DNA of 64,000 nucleotides from Pseudomonas sp. CHM02 (GCF_000612585.1 NZ_JFCA01000029.1:36985-100984), one strand, 5' to 3'. Counted from the stretch's first letter, positions 29,025 through 38,822 are shown. A program made the numbers and translations. Notes: generated from the sequence alone by a model not told the origin.

Positions 29025-29995
29025 TGCTCGATCCCGCGCGTAGCTACGACCTGATTGGTGACGTGCACGGTTGCGCTCATACCCTTGAGCACTTGCTCGA
29101 CCTGTTGGGCTACCACAAGCAGGGCGGCACCTGGCGCCATCCGTCGCGCATGGCGGTGTTCCTCGGCGATATCATCGACCGTGGCCCACGCATCCGCGAG
29201 GCGTTGCATATCGTCCACGACATGGCCGAGGCCGGCCAGGCGCTGTGCATCATGGGCAACCATGAATTCAACGCGCTGGGCTGGACCACGCCGGCACCGC
29301 CGGGCAGTGGCAAGCAGTTCGTGCGCGAGCACAACCCACGGCATGCGCGGTTGATCCAGGAGACCCTGACTCAGTTCGAACACCACCCGGCCGACTGGCA
29401 CGACTTCCTCGGCTGGTTCTACGACATGCCGCTGTTTGTCGACGCCGGGCGCTTTCGCGTGGTGCATGCGTGCTGGGACGATGGCTTTATCCAGCCGCTG
29501 CGCGCGACCTTCGCGGACGGCTGCATCGACCAGCACTTCCTGCAGGCCGCCGCCGTGCCGGGCAGTTTTGCCTGCAACGCCTTCGACCGCCTGCTGCGCG
29601 GCACCGACATGCGCTTGCCGGATGGCTTGACACTGACCGGTGGTGATGGCCTGACGCGCTCGTTCTTCCGCACCAAGTTCTGGGAAGACGACCCCAAGAC
29701 CTACGGCGACATCGTGTTCCAGCCCGACGCCTTGCCGGAGCCGGTCGCACGTACACCGTTGTCGTCCACCGAAAAGAATTCCCTGCTGCGCTACGGCGTC
29801 GACGAACCGTTGTTGTTCGTCGGGCATTACTGGCGCAGCGGCAAACCGGCGCCGATCCGCCCGAACCTGGCCTGCCTGGACTACAGCGCGGTGCTGTACG
29901 GCAAGCTGGTGGCTTATCGTCTGGATCAGGAGACGCGGCTGGATCCCAATAAGTTCGTTTGGGTCGACGTTGAGCGGCCCGAGGTCATCAAATGA
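29024..29995 (+). CDS. Calcineurin-like metallophosphoesterase
   Basis: A 323-residue phosphoesterase with the full set of metal motifs near the N-terminus: GDVHG, GDIIDRG and GNHE, plus a distal VGHYW histidine. These bind two metal ions in the serine/threonine phosphatase-like group. The natural substrate is not evident. Its start overlaps the nadK stop (TGATG) and its stop overlaps the rhomboid start by 4 nt, so the three are probably translated together. Confidence 0.88.
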   Translation: MLDPARSYDLIGDVHGCAHTLEHLLDLLGYHKQGGTWRHPSRMAVFLGDIIDRGPRIREALHIVHDMAEAGQALCIMGNHEFNALGWTTPAPPGSGKQFVREHNPRHARLIQETLTQFEHHPADWHDFLGWFYDMPLFVDAGRFRVVHACWDDGFIQPLRATFADGCIDQHFLQAAAVPGSFACNAFDRLLRGTDMRLPDGLTLTGGDGLTRSFFRTKFWEDDPKTYGDIVFQPDALPEPVARTPLSSTEKNSLLRYGVDEPLLFVGHYWRSGKPAPIRPNLACLDYSAVLYGKLVAYRLDQETRLDPNKFVWVDVERPEVIK

Positions 29996-30861
29996 GTGCC
30001 GTGGCGGTATTGCGCTTACCCCTGAACGTCGACCTGGGCGGCTTTGTCCTGCTGCTGCAGCGCATGCAAGTTCCCCATCGTGTCAGTGAAGAGGCGGGCG
30101 AGCAGGTGTTGTGGGTGCCCGAGAACATCAGCGACGACGTGCGCGTGCTGTACCAACGCTTTCCCGCCGGTGACCCGGACCAGCAACTGGATATTCCCGA
30201 GCAGGCTGCGGTCAAGCGCCCTGGGTTTGTCCAGCAACTGCGGCACAGCCCATTGACCGCATTGGTGTTGCTGGCCAGTATCATTGTTGGCGCCGCGACC
30301 TTGCTCGGTGAAAACCTGCAAGCCATGAGTTGGCTGACGTTCCTGCAATTTCGCATCGTGGGCGAGTACATCCAGTTCACACCGCTGGCCGATAGCCTGG
30401 CGGCGGGGCAGTGGTGGCGGCTGGTCACGCCGATGCTGATCCACTTCGGCATCCTGCACCTCGCCATGAATGGCATGTGGTACTGGGAACTGGGCCGGCG
30501 CATCGAAGCGCGCCAGGGCAGCATCAACTTGCTGGGCCTGACCCTGTTGTTCAGCCTGGTGTCCAACTACGCTCAATATGCTTATGGCGGTCCCGGCCTG
30601 TTCGGTGGGTTGTCCGGCGTGCTGTATGGCTTGCTCGGGCATTGCTGGATTTTTCAATTACTGTCGCCTAACCCGGCTTATCGCCTACCCCGTGGGGTGC
30701 TGGTGATGATGCTGGTATGGCTGCTGCTATGCCTGTCGGGGCTGGTCTCGATGATCGGTTTCGGCGAAATCGCCAACGCTGCCCATGTCGGCGGCCTGGT
30801 TATCGGTTGCCTGACGGGTTTGCTGGGTGGGCTGTACAGCCGCCGCAAAGCGTCTATTTGA
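29992..30861 (+). CDS. Rhomboid family intramembrane serine protease
   Basis: A 289-residue membrane protein with a soluble N-terminal region (about 85 residues) and six predicted helices. The catalytic serine is S208 in GGLSGVLYG, and the partner histidine is H265 in AHVGG. The HLAMN motif supplying the oxyanion site is near residue 157. It probably cleaves single-pass membrane proteins; the substrate is unknown. It is overlap-coupled with the upstream phosphoesterase. Confidence 0.92.
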   Translation: MSAVAVLRLPLNVDLGGFVLLLQRMQVPHRVSEEAGEQVLWVPENISDDVRVLYQRFPAGDPDQQLDIPEQAAVKRPGFVQQLRHSPLTALVLLASIIVGAATLLGENLQAMSWLTFLQFRIVGEYIQFTPLADSLAAGQWWRLVTPMLIHFGILHLAMNGMWYWELGRRIEARQGSINLLGLTLLFSLVSNYAQYAYGGPGLFGGLSGVLYGLLGHCWIFQLLSPNPAYRLPRGVLVMMLVWLLLCLSGLVSMIGFGEIANAAHVGGLVIGCLTGLLGGLYSRRKASI

Positions 30862-30875
30862 TAAGGAAGAGCCTT

Positions 30876-31136
30876 ATGTCCTCTTTTGCTGAAATGATCG
30901 AAAACATCACCCCGGACATCTACGAGAGCCTCAAGCTCGCCGTGGAAATCGGCAAGTGGTCCGATGGTCGCAAGCTCACCGCCGAACAGCGCGAGCTGTC
31001 GCTGCAGGCGGTGATCGCCTGGGAAATCCAGAACCTGCCGGAAGACCAGCGCACCGGCTATATGGGCCCGCAGGAATGCGCGTCCAAGGCCGCGCCGGTG
31101 CCGAACATCCTGTTCAAGTCGGATGCGATCCATTGA
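30876..31136 (+). CDS. yeaC: YeaC family protein (DUF1315)
   Basis: An 86-residue protein with the family's pattern ENITPDIYESLKLAVEIGKW, WEIQNLPEDQRTGYMG and a short C-terminal tail. No function is established. An AAGGAAGA ribosome site precedes the ATG by a normal distance. It follows the rhomboid gene by 14 bp and its stop overlaps the proposed start of the next gene. Confidence 0.88.
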   Translation: MSSFAEMIENITPDIYESLKLAVEIGKWSDGRKLTAEQRELSLQAVIAWEIQNLPEDQRTGYMGPQECASKAAPVPNILFKSDAIH

Positions 31137-31963
31137 TTGAAATTGGTCGCGGTGCAGTCAGCAAGATGTCGGCGCAACTCGGTGAGCCGACCGTTCAATA
31201 CGCGTTTCGCCTGGGCGACGCCGAGGTGCCGGTCAACCCGTTGATCGGCACTCACGTGCGCCTGGAATACCTCGGTGCCATTCATTGCAGCCATTGCGGC
31301 CGCAAGACCAAGACCAGCTTCAGCCAGGGCTATTGCTACCCATGCATGACCAAGCTGGCCCAGTGTGACCTGTGCATCATGAGCCCCGAGCGTTGCCATT
31401 ACGACGCCGGTACCTGCCGCGATCCCGGCTGGGGCGAACAATTCTGCATGACCGACCACGTGGTGTACCTGGCCAACTCGTCCGGGATCAAGGTCGGCAT
31501 CACCCGTGCCACCCAGCTGCCGACGCGCTGGCTGGACCAGGGTGCAAGCCAGGCGCTGCCGATCATGCGTGTGGCAACCCGCCAGCAATCCGGGTTCGTC
31601 GAAGACCTGTTCCGCAGCCAGGTGGCCGACAAGACCAACTGGCGTGCGCTGCTCAAGGGCGACGCCCAAGCCGTCGACCTCAAGCAGGTGCGTGACGAGC
31701 TGTTCGCCGCCTGCGCCGACGGCCTGCTGGGTTTGCAGGAACGCTTTGGCCTGCAGGCCATCCAACCGGTGACCGACATCGAGCCGCTCGATATCCGCTA
31801 CCCGGTCGAGCAGTATCCGGCCAAGATCGTCAGCTTCAACCTGGACAAGAACCCGATTGCCGAAGGCACGCTGTTGGGGATCAAGGGCCAATACCTGATC
31901 TTCGACACCGGCGTTATCAATATTCGTAAGTACACGGCCTACCAGCTCGCCGTGCATCAGTAG
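31133..31963 (+). CDS. DUF2797 family protein with cysteine-rich zinc-finger-like segment
   Basis: A 276-residue protein. Near residues 44-85 it has a run of cysteine pairs (HCSHCGRK, CYPCMTKLAQCDLC, CHYDAGTC), suggesting zinc ribbons. After these comes YLANSSGIKVGITR, which resembles the GIY-YIG nuclease fold core, and then VATRQQSGFVEDLF. Start choice: a TTG overlapping the yeaC stop by 4 nt gives LIEIGRGAVSKM, a beginning that looks like part of the family sequence. ATG 31166 is the alternative. The function is unknown; a nucleic acid role is my inference. Confidence 0.82.
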   Translation: MIEIGRGAVSKMSAQLGEPTVQYAFRLGDAEVPVNPLIGTHVRLEYLGAIHCSHCGRKTKTSFSQGYCYPCMTKLAQCDLCIMSPERCHYDAGTCRDPGWGEQFCMTDHVVYLANSSGIKVGITRATQLPTRWLDQGASQALPIMRVATRQQSGFVEDLFRSQVADKTNWRALLKGDAQAVDLKQVRDELFAACADGLLGLQERFGLQAIQPVTDIEPLDIRYPVEQYPAKIVSFNLDKNPIAEGTLLGIKGQYLIFDTGVINIRKYTAYQLAVHQ

Positions 31964-31976
31964 AAGGATGCCATCC

Positions 31977-34634
31977 ATGCGCACCGAACAACCGAAGATG
32001 ATTTACCTGAAGGACTATCAGGCGCCGGACTACCTGATCGAAGAGACGCACCTGACCTTCGAGTTGTTCGAGGACCACAGCCTGGTCCACGCGCAGCTGG
32101 TGATGCGCCGCAACCCCGAGCGTGGCGCGGGGTTGCCGCCATTGGTGCTGGACGGCCAACAGCTGGAACTGCTGAGTGTGAACCTGGCCGATCTGGCACT
32201 GACGGCGGATGATTATCAACTGACCGACAGTCACCTGACGGTGCATCCGAAGAGCGAGATTTTTACCCTTGATACCACGGTAAAAATCCACCCGGAAACC
32301 AACACTGCCCTGGAAGGCCTGTACAAGTCCGGCAGCATGTTCTGCACCCAATGCGAGGCCGAAGGCTTCCGCAAGATCACCTATTACCTCGACCGCCCGG
32401 ACGTGATGAGCACCTTCACCACCACGGTGATCGCCGAGCAACACCGCTACCCGATCCTGTTGTCCAACGGTAACCCGATCGCCAGCGGTCCGGGCGAAGA
32501 CGGCCGTCACTGGGCGACGTGGGAAGACCCGTTCAAGAAGCCGGCGTACCTGTTTGCCTTGGTGGCCGGTGATCTCTGGTGTGTCGAGGATACCTTCACC
32601 ACCATGACCGACCGCACCGTGGCGTTGCGCATCTATGTCGAGCCGGAAAACATCGACAAGTGCCAGCACGCCATGACCAGCCTGAAAAAGTCCATGCGCT
32701 GGGACGAAGAAACCTACGGCCGCGAGTACGACCTCGACATCTTCATGATCGTGGCGGTGAATGATTTCAACATGGGCGCCATGGAAAACAAGGGCCTGAA
32801 CATCTTCAACTCCAGCGCCGTGCTGGCCCGCGCCGAAACCGCCACCGACGCCGCGCACCAGCGGGTCGAGGCGATCGTTGCCCATGAATACTTCCACAAC
32901 TGGTCGGGCAACCGCGTGACCTGCCGCGACTGGTTCCAGCTGTCGCTCAAGGAAGGCTTCACCGTGTTCCGGGATTCGGGCTTCTCTGCCGACATGAACT
33001 CGGCCACGGTCAAGCGCATCCAGGACGTGGCGTACCTGCGTACCCACCAGTTCGCCGAAGACGCGGGCCCGATGGCCCACGCGGTGCGCCCGGACAGCTT
33101 TATCGAGATCTCCAATTTCTACACCCTGACCGTGTACGAAAAGGGCTCGGAAGTGGTCGGCATGATCCACACTCTGCTCGGCGCCGAAGGCTTCCGCAAA
33201 GGCAGCGACCTGTACTTCGAACGCCATGACGGCCAGGCCGTGACCTGCGATGACTTCATCAAGGCCATGGAAGACGCCAACGGCGCCGACCTGACGCAGT
33301 TCAAACGCTGGTACAGCCAGGCCGGTACGCCGCGTCTGGCGGTGAGCGAGGCCTACGATGCAGCCGCGAAAACCTACAGCCTGACGTTCCGCCAGAGCTG
33401 CCCGGAAACCCCGGACAAGGTGGAAAAACTGCCGTTCGTGATTCCGGTGGAACTGGGCTTGCTGGACGGCAAGGGCGCCGGTATCGCCTTGCGCCTGGCC
33501 GGTGAAGCGGCCGCTGGCGCCACGTCGCGCGTGATCTCGGTGACGCAAGCCGAGCAGACCTTCACCTTCGTGGACATCCCGGAGCAGCCATTGCCTTCGC
33601 TGCTGCGCGGGTTCTCGGCGCCGGTGAAGCTGAGCTTCCCGTACAACCGCGACCAACTGATGTTCCTGATGCAGCATGACAGCGACGGCTTCAATCGCTG
33701 GGATGCCGGCCAGCAGTTGTCGGTGCAAGTGTTGCAGGGGTTGATCGCCCAGCACCAACAGGGCGAGGCCTTGCACATGGATCAGCGCTTGATCACTGCG
33801 CTGCGCAGTGTGTTGAGCGACGAAAGCCTGGATCAGGCAATGGTTGCCGAAATGCTGTCGTTGCCGGGCGAAGCCTACCTGACCGAAATCAGCGACGTAG
33901 CAGATGTGGAAGCCATCCACGCCGCCCGTGAGTTTGCGCGCAAGCAACTGGCGGACAACCTGCACGAAGCGCTGTGGCTGCGTTACCAGGCCAATCGCGA
34001 GCTGTCCAGGCAAACGCCGTATGTGGCCGCGGCCGAGCACTTTGCCCGTCGCGCGTTGCAGAATATTGCGCTGTCGTACCTGATGCTCAGCGGCAAGCCG
34101 CAAGTGTTGTCGGCGACCATCGAGCAGTTCGACACCGCCGACAACATGACCGAGCGCCTGACCGCGCTGGCGGTGCTGGTGAACTCGCCGTTCGAAGCGG
34201 AGAAGGCCCAGGCACTGGCGGTGTTTGCCGAGAACTTCAAAGACAACCCGTTGGTCATGGACCAGTGGTTCAGCGTGCAGGCCGGCAGCGTATTGCCGGG
34301 CGGACTGGAGCGGGTCAAGGCGTTGATGGCGCACCCGGCGTTCACCCTCAAGAACCCGAACAAGGTGCGCGCCTTGATTGGCGCCTTTGCCGGGCAGAAC
34401 CTCATCAACTTCCACGCGGCGGATGGCTCGGGCTATCGCTTCCTGGCGGACCTGGTGATCCAGTTGAATGGCTTCAACCCGCAGATCGCTTCGCGTCAAC
34501 TGGCGCCGCTGACCCGCTGGCGTAAATACGACAGCGCGCGCCAGGCACTGATGAAGGCCGAGCTGGAGCGCATTCGGGCTTCGGGTGAGTTGTCGAGTGA
34601 TGTGTTTGAGGTGGTCAGCAAAAGCCTTGCTTAA
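31977..34634 (+). CDS. pepN: Aminopeptidase N
   Basis: An 885-residue M1-family zinc aminopeptidase that trims N-terminal residues from peptides in the cytosol. The exopeptidase motif GAMENKGLNIF is present. The zinc site is HEYFHNWSGNRVTCRDWFQL, with H303, E304, H307 and the distal glutamate in KEGFT. The length matches E. coli PepN. The start at 31977 is preferred over 31968 because GAAGGA is then 7 nt upstream. It ends the nadK-pepN run and has a strong terminator. Confidence 0.96.
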   Translation: MRTEQPKMIYLKDYQAPDYLIEETHLTFELFEDHSLVHAQLVMRRNPERGAGLPPLVLDGQQLELLSVNLADLALTADDYQLTDSHLTVHPKSEIFTLDTTVKIHPETNTALEGLYKSGSMFCTQCEAEGFRKITYYLDRPDVMSTFTTTVIAEQHRYPILLSNGNPIASGPGEDGRHWATWEDPFKKPAYLFALVAGDLWCVEDTFTTMTDRTVALRIYVEPENIDKCQHAMTSLKKSMRWDEETYGREYDLDIFMIVAVNDFNMGAMENKGLNIFNSSAVLARAETATDAAHQRVEAIVAHEYFHNWSGNRVTCRDWFQLSLKEGFTVFRDSGFSADMNSATVKRIQDVAYLRTHQFAEDAGPMAHAVRPDSFIEISNFYTLTVYEKGSEVVGMIHTLLGAEGFRKGSDLYFERHDGQAVTCDDFIKAMEDANGADLTQFKRWYSQAGTPRLAVSEAYDAAAKTYSLTFRQSCPETPDKVEKLPFVIPVELGLLDGKGAGIALRLAGEAAAGATSRVISVTQAEQTFTFVDIPEQPLPSLLRGFSAPVKLSFPYNRDQLMFLMQHDSDGFNRWDAGQQLSVQVLQGLIAQHQQGEALHMDQRLITALRSVLSDESLDQAMVAEMLSLPGEAYLTEISDVADVEAIHAAREFARKQLADNLHEALWLRYQANRELSRQTPYVAAAEHFARRALQNIALSYLMLSGKPQVLSATIEQFDTADNMTERLTALAVLVNSPFEAEKAQALAVFAENFKDNPLVMDQWFSVQAGSVLPGGLERVKALMAHPAFTLKNPNKVRALIGAFAGQNLINFHAADGSGYRFLADLVIQLNGFNPQIASRQLAPLTRWRKYDSARQALMKAELERIRASGELSSDVFEVVSKSLA

Positions 34635-34650
34635 GCTGCACCGTTGAATG

Positions 34651-34682
34651 AAAAACGGCCTGTTGATCAGGCCGTTTTTTTT
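34651..34682 (+). terminator. Rho-independent terminator of pepN
   Basis: The stem aaaaacggcctg / caggccgttttt with a 5-nt loop is followed by more T residues. The A-rich left arm lets it act on the opposite strand too, for the aldo/keto reductase ending at 34687. Confidence 0.9.
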
Positions 34683-34686
34683 CGCC

Positions 34687-35733
34687 TCAGATAACCGGTG
34701 GGCGAGGGGTGTCCAGGCCGTTATCGACGGGGAAACGCTCCGCGATGATGCCGTGCGGCACGCCCAGTGGTATGGCACTGGCGGTGTCGAGGCTGGTAAC
34801 GTGCTCGGCCGACAGTTGCACTTCCAGGGCGCCGAGGGTGCTGTCCAGCTGCGCACGGGTGCGTGAGCCCAGGATCGGGATCAGTGCCGTGGTGGAGCGG
34901 CGCGCCTTTTCCCTCAGCCAGGCGATGGCGACGTGGGTGGGTGTGGCGCCGACTTCACCGGCGACGGCCAGCAGGGTATCGAGCACGGCGGTTTCGCGTC
35001 CGCTGTGTTCGGCGTGGACCAGGATCCCGAGTTTGTTGGCACGGTTATCGTCCTGGGTGTTGCGGTACTTGCCGGTCAGGAAGCCGCCGCCCAGGGGTGA
35101 CCACGCTGTGGCGGCCAGGCCCAGCGCTTCGGCCATCGGCAGCAGTTCGCGGTCGGCGGTGCGCTCGACCAGGCTGTATTCCACCTGGATGCCGATGATG
35201 GGCGCGAAGCCGCGCACTTCAGCCAGCAGGTCGGCACGGGCAATGCGCCAGGCGGGGAAGTTGGAGAGGCCGGCGTAGTGGATCTTGCCGGCGCGGACCA
35301 GGTCGTCGAGGCCGCGCAGGATCTCTTCCATGGGCGTGATGTTGTCGCTCATGTGCGCCCAGAGCAGGTCGATGCGGTCGGTGTTCAGGCGCTTGAGGCT
35401 TTCTTCCACCGAGCGCACCAGGTTCTTGCGATTGTTGCCCAGCTTGATCGTGCCTTCATCGGACGGCTGGGTGCGCAAGGTGTACTTGGTGGCCACCACC
35501 AGGTTGTCGCGCTCGGAGGCGATAAATTCACCCAGCAGCTTTTCGGCCTGGCCGAACTGGTAGCCGTTGGCGGTATCGAGGAAATTCCCGCCGGCTTCAA
35601 GGTAGCCGTCGAAGATCTGCTTGGCTTCATCGCGCTCGGCGCCATGACCCCAGCCCGTACCGAAATTACCGGTGCCCAAGGCCAGTTCAGATACCAGCAG
35701 ACCGCTGCGGCGGCCAAAGACTTTATTGCGCAT
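34687..35733 (-). CDS. Aldo/keto reductase
   Basis: A 348-residue NADPH-dependent oxidoreductase with a TIM-barrel. The catalytic tetrad is visible: NFLDTANGYQFG (Asp and Tyr), VVATKY (Lys) and LLWAHMSD (His). The C-terminal SRTRAQLDSTLGALEVQL binds the cofactor phosphate. The start at 35733 has AGGAGTCC upstream. A long N-terminal extension in frame is not convincing. It is divergent from the WYL regulator at 35891, which may control it. The substrate is unknown. Confidence 0.88.
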   Translation of the reverse strand: MRNKVFGRRSGLLVSELALGTGNFGTGWGHGAERDEAKQIFDGYLEAGGNFLDTANGYQFGQAEKLLGEFIASERDNLVVATKYTLRTQPSDEGTIKLGNNRKNLVRSVEESLKRLNTDRIDLLWAHMSDNITPMEEILRGLDDLVRAGKIHYAGLSNFPAWRIARADLLAEVRGFAPIIGIQVEYSLVERTADRELLPMAEALGLAATAWSPLGGGFLTGKYRNTQDDNRANKLGILVHAEHSGRETAVLDTLLAVAGEVGATPTHVAIAWLREKARRSTTALIPILGSRTRAQLDSTLGALEVQLSAEHVTSLDTASAIPLGVPHGIIAERFPVDNGLDTPRPPVI

Positions 35734-35890
35734 ACAAGGACTCCTGAGGCAGTGATTTTTACATGGTTTGCGACATGTATTTAATATGATGCCGGTAATG
35801 TATTCGGTCAAGAAGCTTTTTACTGCTGACGTTTTCTGACAGGGGGCTCTGCTAAGCTGCGGCACTTTTCCTTTTTTCGCAGGTATTCCT

Positions 35891-36607
35891 GTGTCGCGTA
35901 CCACTCGTCTACTGACTTTGCTCCAGGCCCTGCGGGGCAAGAAACGTCCGGTGACCGCCGCCGTGCTGGCGGCGCAGCTGGAGGTGTCCGAGCGCACGCT
36001 GTACCGCGATATCGCCGAACTGACCGCGTTGGGCGCACCGATATTCGGCGAGGCCGGAGTAGGCTACGTATTGCGCAGCGGGCTGTTTCTGCCGCCATTG
36101 ATGTTGAACGCCGAGGAAACCGAAGCGATCGTGCTCGGGCTGCGTTATGTGGACCAGCGCGGCGATGACGTGCTCAGCCGTGCCGCCGCCAACGCCCTGG
36201 CGAAGATCGCCGACGTGCTCGACCCGGCGGCTCAGGAGGCCTTGCGCAACCCCACGGTGCTGCCCGGCCCGCCAGGGTTTGGCTACCCGGAAAACCGCGT
36301 TCCGCTGAATGTGTTTCGCGAAGCCATTCGCAACCAGGCCAAATTGCATATCGATTACGCAGACGCCAGCCAGGCCCAAAGCCAGCGCTTGATCTGGCCA
36401 CTGGCCCTGGGTTTCCTGAACGAGGTGCGCGTGATCGTGGCCTGGTGTGAATTGCGCGGCGCCTATCGCACCTTTCGCACCGACCGCGTGGCGAGTGCCG
36501 AAGCCTCTGGTGAGCGTTACCCGGGGCGCCGCAGTGACTGGCTGCGAGGCTGGCGCAAGCTGCTGGAGGAGAATGAATCCGGGCCGTTCACTCCTGACAA
36601 AAACTGA
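35891..36607 (+). CDS. YafY/DeoR-like transcriptional regulator with WYL domain
   Basis: A 238-residue regulator starting with GTG. Residues 1-60 form an HTH_11 winged helix (RTTRLLTLLQALRG, AAQLEVSERTLYRDIAEL). The WYL sensor domain follows from about residue 135 (KLHIDYADASQAQSQRLIWP and VAWCELRGAYRTFRTDRV). The divergent arrangement with the aldo/keto reductase and the NTF2-like gene 50 bp downstream suggests a small local regulon. The inducing signal is unknown. Confidence 0.88.
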   Translation: MSRTTRLLTLLQALRGKKRPVTAAVLAAQLEVSERTLYRDIAELTALGAPIFGEAGVGYVLRSGLFLPPLMLNAEETEAIVLGLRYVDQRGDDVLSRAAANALAKIADVLDPAAQEALRNPTVLPGPPGFGYPENRVPLNVFREAIRNQAKLHIDYADASQAQSQRLIWPLALGFLNEVRVIVAWCELRGAYRTFRTDRVASAEASGERYPGRRSDWLRGWRKLLEENESGPFTPDKN

Positions 36608-36659
36608 CACACCCCTGGCTTAGCATGGCAGTACAAATCACCAGGAAAGGAGCTGTGCC

Positions 36660-36995
36660 ATGTCTATCCCTGAGTTGGCGCCGGCCATCGTGGCCTACAT
36701 CGCAGCGGCCAACACCCGTGACACCTCGGCCATCGCCCAGTGTTTTGCCGAGGATGCCAACGTGTTCGATGAGGGCCAGCACCAGATCGGCACCGCCGCC
36801 ATTGCGCGCTGGATGGAAGACACCGGGCGTCGTTACCAGCCGCGGGTCGAAGTGCTCAAGGTGCAGCATCGTACCGGCAAGGTGCTGGTCAGCAATGTGG
36901 TGTCCGGGAATTTTCCTGGCAGCCCATTGGAGCTGCGCTACACCTTTCGCTTGAACGAGCAGGGCAAGATTTCACGGCTGGATATTTCCCTGTAG
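36660..36995 (+). CDS. NTF2-like (SnoaL) protein
   Basis: A 111-residue cone-fold protein with the usual SnoaL pattern: AYIAAANTRDTSAIAQCFAEDANVFDE, then GTAAIARWMEDTGRRY and LRYTFRLNEQGKISRLDISL at the end. Such proteins are often small enzymes or ligand binders of unspecified reaction. A good AAAGGAG ribosome site lies upstream. It follows the WYL regulator by about 50 bp on the same strand. Confidence 0.82.
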   Translation: MSIPELAPAIVAYIAAANTRDTSAIAQCFAEDANVFDEGQHQIGTAAIARWMEDTGRRYQPRVEVLKVQHRTGKVLVSNVVSGNFPGSPLELRYTFRLNEQGKISRLDISL

Positions 36996-37010
36996 GTCAT
37001 ACTGGCGGGC

Positions 37011-38114
37011 ATGACTTTCGACTCGCCTCTCGCCGCTTACCAACACGCCATCGCTCAACAGGGTTTCGTTACCGACGACGCCCAGCGCCACGCCGTGGAC
37101 GCCCTGCAAGCCTGCCATCAAGCCCTGCACCAAGGCCATGCGCCGATCACCGGCGTGTACCTGTGGGGGCCAGTGGGCCGTGGCAAGACCTGGCTGATGG
37201 ATCAGTTCTATCAAAGCCTGCGAGTGCCTGCGCGACGTCAGCACTTTCATCACTTCATGGGCTGGGTGCATCAGCGTCTGTTCCAACTGACAGGCATCCA
37301 CGACCCCTTGCAGGCCCTGGCCCGCGAGTTGAGCAAGGAAGTGCGCGTACTGTGCTTCGATGAGCTGTTCGTCAACGACATTGGTGATGCGATCATCCTT
37401 GGGCGTCTGTTCCAGGTGATGTTCGAGGAAGGCGTGGTGATGGTCTCCACGTCCAACCAGCCGCCTGACCAGTTGTACGCCGAGGGTTTCAATCGCGAGC
37501 GCTTTTTGCCGGGAATTGCGGCAATAAAGCAGCATATGCACGTGGTCGCGGTGGAAGGGGGCGAGGACCACCGGCTGCATCCGGGCTTGGGCATTCAGCG
37601 CTACTGGGTCAACCAGCCGGAGGCGCTCGCGGGTGTGTTCAAGCAATTGACCGACGGCCAGCCAACCTGCAGCGGGACGGTTGCTGTGGGGCATCGTTCC
37701 ATCAGCGTTGTGCAGTCCAGCGCCACCGTGCTCTGGTGCCGCTACGCCGAACTGTGCGAGCAGCCCCTGGCGGCCATGGATTTCATGCTGCTGTGCGATC
37801 GTTTCAAGGCGATCCTGCTCGGCGAAGTGCCCAATCTCAGTGCGCAAAAACGCCCTGGCCGAATTGCCCGCGGCACCGAAGACGGCGCGCAGAGGGTAGT
37901 GGCCGGTGATCGCGAATTGCCGGAGTTGTCGGTGCATGATGACAGCGTGCGTCGGTTTATCGCCTTGGTGGACGAGTGCTACGACCGCAAAGTGCCGCTG
38001 TTCATCGAGGCCCAGGTGCCGCTGGAGTGCCTCTATACCGAAGGCTACCTGGAGTTTCCCTTCCGCAGGACGCTGAGCCGCCTGAAGGAAATGCAGTTGC
38101 AGCGTTTCGGCTAA
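37011..38114 (+). CDS. zapE: Cell division ATPase ZapE (AFG1 family)
   Basis: A 367-residue AFG1-like AAA-type ATPase that interacts with the FtsZ ring in E. coli, especially under stress. The P-loop is GPVGRGKTWLMDQFY near residue 52, then HFHHFMGWVHQRL, Walker B VLCFDELFVNDIGDAIIL and the sensor MVSTSNQPPDQLY. The length fits the family. It starts 15 bp after the NTF2-like gene, but the functional link, if any, is unclear. Confidence 0.93.
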   Translation: MTFDSPLAAYQHAIAQQGFVTDDAQRHAVDALQACHQALHQGHAPITGVYLWGPVGRGKTWLMDQFYQSLRVPARRQHFHHFMGWVHQRLFQLTGIHDPLQALARELSKEVRVLCFDELFVNDIGDAIILGRLFQVMFEEGVVMVSTSNQPPDQLYAEGFNRERFLPGIAAIKQHMHVVAVEGGEDHRLHPGLGIQRYWVNQPEALAGVFKQLTDGQPTCSGTVAVGHRSISVVQSSATVLWCRYAELCEQPLAAMDFMLLCDRFKAILLGEVPNLSAQKRPGRIARGTEDGAQRVVAGDRELPELSVHDDSVRRFIALVDECYDRKVPLFIEAQVPLECLYTEGYLEFPFRRTLSRLKEMQLQRFG

Positions 38115-38287
38115 GGCCGGTGGGAAAAAAATCCAGACTCGTCTGATTGCGCGTTCTCAATCGCTCAACCTTCGCGTTTTCATGCGCATTTTTGTAGTTA
38201 ATCTCCTTCATCTGGCGCCTGCTCCACGCTTACAATCGTGCCCCTCACAGGGAGCCGATTCCCTTTTAGTCGTGATCGAGGATGGAA

Positions 38288-38779
38288 ATGGACACCCCAG
38301 ATATCCTGGTGCTGCAAGCCAGCTACACCAACCCTGTGCATGCCGAAGCGATTGGTCGCGTGCTCAACCATTACGCTGAAGACCCGATGGGCGGCGGCCA
38401 CAGCCTGCCTGCCGACCTTCTGGAGCAATTGCCGGGCGAACTGGCCAAGCGTCCCCATGCATTCAGCGTGCTGGCGTTTGTGGGCGGTGAGCCGGCGGGT
38501 CTGGTGAATTGCTTTGAAGGCTTCTCCACCTTTGCCTGTCGCCCATTGGTCAACGTCCACGATGTGGTGGTGATGGGGCCGTTTCGTGGTTTGGGCCTGA
38601 GCCAGAAAATGCTGCAGAAGGTCGAGGAAATCGCCCGTCAGCGCGGCTGCTGCAAGATCACCCTTGAGGTACTGGAAGGCAATGCCGTGGCTCAATCGGC
38701 GTATCGCAAGTTTGGTTTTGATGATTCGATATTCGATCCAGCCCACGGGCGTATGTTGTTCTGGAGCAAACCGCTGTAA
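38288..38779 (+). CDS. GNAT family N-acetyltransferase
   Basis: A 163-residue acetyltransferase. The acetyl-CoA motif is VVMGPFRGLGLSQKMLQKVE, with the preceding beta strand LVNVHDVVV and the final VAQSAYRKFGF segment typical of GNAT proteins. The second ATG (38288) is chosen because GAGG then lies at a good distance. The acceptor substrate cannot be told from sequence. Confidence 0.87.
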   Translation: MDTPDILVLQASYTNPVHAEAIGRVLNHYAEDPMGGGHSLPADLLEQLPGELAKRPHAFSVLAFVGGEPAGLVNCFEGFSTFACRPLVNVHDVVVMGPFRGLGLSQKMLQKVEEIARQRGCCKITLEVLEGNAVAQSAYRKFGFDDSIFDPAHGRMLFWSKPL

Positions 38780-38788
38780 TAAATAACA

Positions 38789-38822
38789 GGCAAAAAAAAG
38801 GCGCCATTAATTAAATGGCGCC
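38789..38822 (-). terminator. Terminator for the small secreted protein gene
   Basis: The stem ggcgccattt / aatggcgcc is followed on the minus strand by eight T residues. It ends the leftward gene at 38882, and may also stop the rightward acetyltransferase gene. Confidence 0.8.

Noticed and set aside
31917..34856. Minus-strand open frame of 979 codons opposite pepN
   Set aside because: It runs through the pepN terminator and mirrors a certain gene.
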